Below are positions 27,868 to 31,852 of a stretch of 31,852 nucleotides of DNA, one piece after another. The notes under the pieces were generated by a model that saw only the letters and a list, made by a program, of their open reading frames with translations, was not told where the DNA came from and made no database searches. This DNA is from Tritrichomonas foetus (lineage: Eukaryota; Parabasalia; Tritrichomonadida; Tritrichomonadidae): NCBI GenBank assembly GCA_001839685.1, contig MLAK01000812.1, positions 28,043 through 59,894 on the forward strand, read 5' to 3'. A program made the translations under genes and the position numbers. Each line of letters starts with the position of its first letter. Positions within the stretch are counted from its first letter, which is position 1.

Positions 27868-27879
27868 TATCACGTGATA
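27868..27879. repeat. 12-bp perfect palindrome with CACGTG core
   Basis: TATCACGTGATA is its own reverse complement and contains the E-box hexamer CACGTG, bound by bHLH proteins in other eukaryotes. Its position, about 480 bp after the Atg4 stop and 1.2 kb before the next gene, gives no clear target. Confidence 0.3.
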
Positions 27880-28081
27880 GAAAAATTTTTTTTATATTGT
27901 TTCAATTCAGAAGTGTGAGAACAGACCCTTCACCGATGAATCTTTATGAAATTGGAATATGTTATTATAGGCCATGTGTCTAATACAATCAANGAAGTTA
28001 TATAAAAATCTGTCTCGGAATTCCTGAGAAATAGATTCTCATTCAAATTTAGAATTTTTTGAGAGGAGCCAAGGTTAAATA

Positions 28082-28101
28082 TATTTCACCAGGAATATTT
28101 T
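28082..28101. repeat. 20-bp direct repeat, copy 1
   Basis: TATTTCACCAGGAATATTTT is repeated exactly at 28512-28531, 430 bp downstream. Both copies lie between the inverted-repeat pair of this spacer. Confidence 0.6.
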
Positions 28102-28474
28102 ATAAAGATGGATAATATTATCCTATAAAGAAAAATGCAAAATTTTTAGCTTTGCACAAATGATAGTGTCCAATGTCTATGTCTCATATTTATATATAAC
28201 TGGCAGCTATTAGCTGCAAAATATTTCCGATATTAGCTTTATTTCTTGAATCAGAATTATTTGGTAATTAACTTTTTCTATTATCTATTCAAATTTGAAA
28301 AATAATACGTTTATTTGAGTTTATCGATTTTTTACATTCAATTTGTCCTATAAAGCTAAGAGGAAATATCTTGATGGAAACTTGATAATATATGATATTA
28401 GGCATTCATCAATTCTTAATAAATAGTATAAAGAATTTTTCCTCCTAATATTGATATATTTTCATATTAGATCA

Positions 28475-28756
28475 ATGTATATTTCCGAAATAATTTTTGA
28501 CCTTATGAAATTATTTCACCAGGAATATTTTTTTGTGAGGTATCCATACGTTAAAAACCAAAAAAGCATCATATATATATCGCTACCTAAGATCAAAAAA
28601 ATCGATATTCGCAGACGAATCTTCCTTTGGCAATCAACAAATTATGTTGAAAAGAGAAATTATTGTCATTTTCCAGCAGTTCACTCCCTGACGATGATAT
28701 TGGGAAAACGAGCAGAAAAGTTGGGCACTTTCTTAATGCCATCAGTAAACAGATGA
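28475..28756 (+). CDS. Hypothetical 93-residue ORF, possibly a remnant
   Basis: The frame is open from 28427 to TGA 28754-28756, with the first ATG at 28475. The later part has ordinary protein composition (KIKKIDIRRRIFLWQSTNYV, and GKRAEKLGTFLMPSVNR at the end) and a higher GC content than the surroundings. The minus strand of the same stretch also has a moderately long protein-like frame, so the coding strand is uncertain. The second copy of the 20-bp direct repeat lies inside it and encodes FHQEYF. An open frame of this length can arise by chance in this amount of spacer. No family is recognised. Confidence 0.25.
   Translation: MYISEIIFDLMKLFHQEYFFVRYPYVKNQKSIIYISLPKIKKIDIRRRIFLWQSTNYVEKRNYCHFPAVHSLTMILGKRAEKLGTFLMPSVNR
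28512..28531. repeat. 20-bp direct repeat, copy 2
   Basis: Exact second copy of the 20-mer at 28082-28101. It falls within the open frame at 28427-28756. Confidence 0.6.
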
Positions 28757-29074
28757 TGACTCCTGTCCAATTTCAGAAAATTAGAACTTTTCATCGGTGA
28801 AAAATAAAAATTCAAAATTTTCGAGATTTTTTCCCAATTTTGGTAAATATAAAAATAAAGTCAATTTGAATTGATTTCATTCTGTGGCATATGCATAATG
28901 AATGGATATTCTATCTTATCTGGAAATCACAAATTCCCAAATCAATTTCATCCAGAAATAGAGAATGGTCAAATATTCACTTTTTAGTAAACGGTTGTTA
29001 GAACTTCTTTCAATTCTCACTGTTCTTGAGGTTTATGAACGATCAGATTACGTAGAAATTATATTTCAAGTCGT

Positions 29075-29827
29075 ATGTGGTCGCTTATATTGATGAAGAA
29101 ATTTACCCGATTTAAGAGGCAGATTGGCAAAGCCTCTGCCGATTTTGAGATGATCCAAAATGGTGACAAGTTTCTCATCCCGATCGACACAGATTATCCA
29201 CACTTATCATTGGCCGCATTTTTTCAACAAAAAAATATCGTTTTACCAGACTCGAAACCGCTCTGTATTATTCACTTTCACTCGTCAGAAGAACCATCGT
29301 CAGAAACAGTTGACTATTTAGACAAATTCTGTGCAAAAAGAAAAATAACATATTCATGCAAAAAAGTGGAAAATGTGACGTCACGAACCCTGTATAAAAA
29401 GGTACTAATCGACACAGCCCTTGAATTTGAATGCAATAAGATCGCCTTGCCTGATTCACTTGATTATCTCGATGCTTCAATACTTTCAAATATGGCATTC
29501 AATGCTGTTTTTACTGGTCCATCAGTTATTGAAAAAGTGGAAACTGATGGACAAACTGTTACATTCATCCGGCCATTTTGCTATTTGACTGATGAAGAAA
29601 TCGAAAAATTGGGTGAGGTGAATGAATTCCCGAATGCGCCAACTGGTATTCGCATTTCTGAGAATGAAGAAATGGCAATTGCCAGGCGTGCAATGAACCA
29701 CTTCCTTGATGGAACAAGTAATATTCGGATGAACTTCTTCAATGCGCAATCAAATATTCAGAAAAAGTACATTGGAAATGGAGATAATGAAGAGCCTATT
29801 CATTTCACAGAAGATGTTGAAATATAA
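29075..29827 (+). CDS. TtcA-like PP-loop family protein with degenerate ATP-binding motif
   Basis: The protein has 250 residues. The layout follows the TtcA group of N-type ATP pyrophosphatases, which thiolate cytidine in tRNA. RFKRQIGKASADFEMIQNGD (residues 12-31) matches the segment just before the PP-loop. NKIALPDSLDYLDASILSNM (121-140) matches the 'A.GHh.dD.aETlLmN' helix, and FIRPFCYLTDEEIEKLGEV (164-182) matches the 'iRPL.yv.E.eI' strand-helix. Where the family has SGGKDS, this protein has DTDYPH (about 38-43), so the ATP loop is lost. The usual CxxC pairs that bind the iron-sulfur cluster are also absent, and the HHLDD-type motif reads DSLDY. It is probably not an active thiolase of the usual type. 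The first ATG is used; another is at codon 7. No partner gene is adjacent. Confidence 0.65.
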   Translation: MWSLILMKKFTRFKRQIGKASADFEMIQNGDKFLIPIDTDYPHLSLAAFFQQKNIVLPDSKPLCIIHFHSSEEPSSETVDYLDKFCAKRKITYSCKKVENVTSRTLYKKVLIDTALEFECNKIALPDSLDYLDASILSNMAFNAVFTGPSVIEKVETDGQTVTFIRPFCYLTDEEIEKLGEVNEFPNAPTGIRISENEEMAIARRAMNHFLDGTSNIRMNFFNAQSNIQKKYIGNGDNEEPIHFTEDVEI

Positions 29828-30399
29828 AATACATACATCTGTGCATACTTATATCATAATAAATATAGAATTATCCCAATTATTTGATTTCTACGACAGT
29901 TTTTCCAAAAATCATTTTTGAATCATGTTTCTTCACCTTCTTTGGCGTCACAATAATTTTCTAAAATGACTAACGAACATATACAGCATCTTATTTTGAA
30001 CGATTAATAATATGTTAATGTAAAAAAATAATGAATAAAAAATATAAATATTTGAATGAAATCATTAAATTCGTGTAATCGATGTCTAAAATAAATATCA
30101 GAAAGAAAGAAATGCGAATTATATCATTATCAAATAGGCACATTCAGACAGCAGGAAGATCAAATGCACAATTAAGGTATTTTAAATGTGATCAAAGATT
30201 GCTGTATTCATCTTTTTCGTCTCCATAAGAAAAGAATAAATTCTGAATTCCTAAAATTTGATTTTTTCTCAAAAACAGAAAAGAAACAGAAAGAAAGCTT
30301 TTTATTAAATATTAATATATATTCAAAATATCCTATTTTGATAACAGATAAAACGAAATATCATGCATAGAGGCAACAAAAATGCATACTACAATTCGT
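29828..30399. other. Convergent spacer, 572 bp
   Basis: AT-rich 3' flanks of the PP-loop gene and the minus-strand Rab gene, with TAAA sites on both strands. A 26-codon minus-strand stretch at 29880-29960 is mildly protein-like but too short to call. The short + frame at 30188-30370 has the composition of random AT-rich DNA. No RNA gene is seen. Confidence 0.5.
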
Positions 30400-30984
30400 T
30401 TATTTACAACATTGATCTCGATTTCTATAGTCCTTTGGGTCGATTTGAGCTTTATCATTTCCCTCTGCCATTTTCTCGAATCTTGGGGCAAATTTGGCAA
30501 TTTCTTCAAACAATTCATCGATTCCAAAACCTGTTTTTGCGGATGTTTCAAAGAAATTCGCATTCATCTCTGATGCTTTACTTTCCCCCTGTTCAGTCGT
30601 CACTTCACAATGTTCTTTCAGATCGATTTTGTTGGCAACCAAAAAAACAACCACATCTTTGTCAGCATTTTCATGAATACTTTGATACCACGCATCGACT
30701 CCAGCGAATGAACTCGAATCATTTATTGAGTATACAATTACTGCCACGTTTGCACCACGGTAATACATTGGGGCCATTCCTCGATATCTTTCCTGGCCAG
30801 CTGTATCCCATATTTGGAGTGAGATCTCTTCGTTTTCGAATTTGATAATTTTGGATACATATGAGACTCCTAGAGTTGAATTACTATTTTCAGCGAATAA
30901 ACCAGTTGTTGCTTTTTTTACAACACATGTTTTTCCAACAGAAGAATTTCCGACGAGTACAATTTTTATAATTTTGGGAGGCAT
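30400..30984 (-). CDS. Rab-family small GTPase, Rab5-like
   Basis: The protein has 194 residues with every GTPase motif intact: P-loop G12-NSSVGKT-19, switch I Thr37 in TLGVSY, WDTAGQE at 59-65 (catalytic Q64), NKID at 118-121 and ETSAK at 146-150. The segment after switch II (YRGMAPMYYRGANVAVIVYS) resembles Rab5. The C-terminus ends in CCK (C192, C193), a double-cysteine geranylgeranylation signal that places it on membranes. Rab GTPases recruit tethers and motors during vesicle traffic; a Rab5-type endosomal role is inferred from the switch region only. The variable tail is short. The first ATG is used, with TTCAAA about 15 nt upstream. The gene converges with the PP-loop gene. Confidence 0.95.
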   Translation of the reverse strand: MPPKIIKIVLVGNSSVGKTCVVKKATTGLFAENSNSTLGVSYVSKIIKFENEEISLQIWDTAGQERYRGMAPMYYRGANVAVIVYSINDSSSFAGVDAWYQSIHENADKDVVVFLVANKIDLKEHCEVTTEQGESKASEMNANFFETSAKTGFGIDELFEEIAKFAPRFEKMAEGNDKAQIDPKDYRNRDQCCK

Positions 30985-31668
30985 TGACTTGTATTTGAAA
31001 TTTGGTTTTTTTGTGAATAATTTGAAAATGATTTGAAAATCACCTTACAAAAATCTTTCAGATATAATATTTGATTGCGTTTTTACTGTTTACTTCAGAA
31101 TTGTGTAAATATGATATTAATTTTGAATAAGTTTGTGGATATCTTTCAGGAAATAGTTTTTGAAAACATTTCTAAAAGTTTTTGAATAGGCTTCAATGGA
31201 TATCCAAAATTGAGAAAAAAGCAAACTCACACCACAATTTTGTGAGCAACACTCGATGCATTAACTTTAATGTCAATTTTTGAATACTCAAGGAGCACAT
31301 TGAATATTATAATTGTAACAATTAAATTTACATTGTAAAACTTTTTTCACTTTTTCTGATAATCATCACATTCAAAGAAGATAAAAGTCACCACATTTGG
31401 AGAAATTCTTTGTTATCACATGAGAATCATTCGCTTTTCATAGAAACAGAATGAATTAACGAATATTGCCAATAACACATGCATGTGGGAATGGTTAAAT
31501 TGTTTTTTGGTACAATCCTCTTGCGCATTAATGAATTGAGTGATTCTAGAATGATATACCCACTATCATAATGTCAATTTTGAATAATTCATGGTAATAA
31601 TTCCTTTTTATTGGGTTTTCGATGACGCTGAATGGAACTGTGATTTCAACATTAATTAGTAGAGTATA

Positions 31669-31709
31669 CAGTTGTGATAAATTGCGCTTCGCTCAATTTA
31701 TCCCAACTG
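31669..31709. repeat. Strong hairpin, 16-bp arms
   Basis: CAGTTGTGATAAATTG at 31669-31684 pairs with 31694-31709, with 15 of 16 matching. The 9-nt loop CGCTTCGCT can itself form a small GC pairing. It is the most stable simple hairpin seen in the window. It could be an element end, an RNA hairpin or a dispersed repeat unit. Confidence 0.6.
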
Positions 31710-31804
31710 AAAATTTCATGAATGAGAAAACCAACGAAATCATAAATGAAAACATAAAAAAACAAATTTAAACATGAAATTTCATCAAAACCAAAATTAA
31801 ACAT

Positions 31805-31852
31805 AAATAACTAATGAAATAACTAATGAAATCACTCACGAAATAACTAATG
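31805..31852. repeat. 12-bp tandem repeat reaching the window edge
   Basis: There are four consecutive 12-bp units: AAATAACTAATG at 31805, 31817 and 31841, and the diverged AAATCACTCACG at 31829. The array probably continues beyond the window. A related ATGAAA/ATGAAAT pattern is visible from about 31715. The period is a multiple of three, but the + strand frame carries a stop just before the array. Confidence 0.75.

Larger units (their letters stand above)
27388..29074. other. 1.7-kb spacer with repeats and possible element remnant
   Basis: AT-rich DNA between Atg4 and the PP-loop gene. It contains a 12-bp palindrome (27868-27879), an inverted-repeat pair (27929-27956 with 28765-28801), an ambiguous base at 27993, a 20-bp direct repeat (28082-28101 and 28512-28531), a small palindrome (28203-28217) and an open frame at 28427-28756. 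The segments 27400-27860 and 28810-29070 show nothing further, except a CTTTTTA stretch near 28980. Confidence 0.5.
30985..31852. other. Gene-free right end of the window
   Basis: This includes the Rab gene's upstream region; a GAAAAAG-type sequence is on the minus strand near 31350. Further on are a 12-bp palindrome at 31476-31487, a strong hairpin (31669-31709) and a 12-bp tandem repeat running off the edge (31805-31852). No ORF of useful length is seen. A 44-codon minus-strand frame entering from the edge is too simple in composition to call. Confidence 0.5.

Noticed and set aside
29880..29960. Short minus-strand coding fragment after TTTTAG (acceptor-like)
   Set aside because: Only 26 codons, Lys-rich, with no upstream exon or donor; too short to support as a feature.
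30363..30845. 160-residue + strand ORF opposite the Rab gene
   Set aside because: It is antisense to a Rab GTPase with all motifs intact; its Phe/His/Leu-rich composition is typical of a complementary-strand shadow.
26071..30984. A dedicated autophagy or traffic gene cluster
   Set aside because: Atg4, Rab and BEACH genes are far apart, on different strands and separated by unrelated genes; proximity alone does not support a linked system.
1..31852. Spliceosomal introns, CRISPR arrays or operons
   Set aside because: No pairing of a GTAYGT donor with an ACTAAC-type acceptor was seen in or near any gene, no spaced identical repeats of CRISPR type exist, and strand alternation with spacers rules out an operon.

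Overview
The window looks like nuclear DNA of an AT-rich, largely intron-free protist. A trichomonad (parabasalid, Tritrichomonas/Trichomonas-like) is the most likely source. Reasons: a 7.5-kb BEACH gene and nine other complete protein genes are each read as one uninterrupted frame with the standard code; the products are eukaryotic (BEACH, TOG/HEAT, RING, ubiquitin-like, PDI, karyopherin, Atg4, Rab); and a TCACT match to the trichomonad initiator consensus (TCAYW) lies about 20 nt before the BEACH ATG. The clade is inferred; no rRNA or other marker is present.

Layout: 3-236 (+) 3' end of a coiled-coil gene; 237-1276 spacer with a decayed gene, a folded inverted-repeat element, a 20-bp palindrome and a GAAAAAG array; 1277-8782 (+) giant BEACH-WD protein; 8991-10934 (-) alpha-solenoid protein; 10935-12896 long spacer with coding remnants and a possible small gene; 12897-15974 (+) Ser-rich protein with a C-terminal TOG/HEAT domain; 16434-17189 (-) RING protein; about 17686-18060 (-) gene relic; 18104-18673 (+) ubiquitin-like-domain protein; 19208-20368 (+) membrane PDI/thioredoxin; 20709-22592 (-) acidic coiled-coil protein; 22994-25606 (+) importin-beta family; 26071-27387 (+) Atg4 cysteine protease; 27388-29074 spacer with an ORF and inverted and direct repeats; 29075-29827 (+) PP-loop/TtcA-like protein lacking its ATP motif; 30400-30984 (-) Rab GTPase; 30985-31852 gene-free end with a strong hairpin and a 12-bp tandem repeat.

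Genes alternate strands with spacers of 0.2-2 kb, so this is not an operon or dedicated cluster. Several products share a membrane-traffic/autophagy theme (BEACH, Rab, Atg4, with RING and ubiquitin-like proteins nearby), but nothing in the arrangement shows that they are co-regulated. The most interesting points are an Atg4 with two LIR-like motifs in its tail, a probable TtcA-family pseudoenzyme, a multi-branched inverted-repeat element at 645-752, and a regularly spaced GAAAAAG array before the BEACH gene with similar motifs before other genes.
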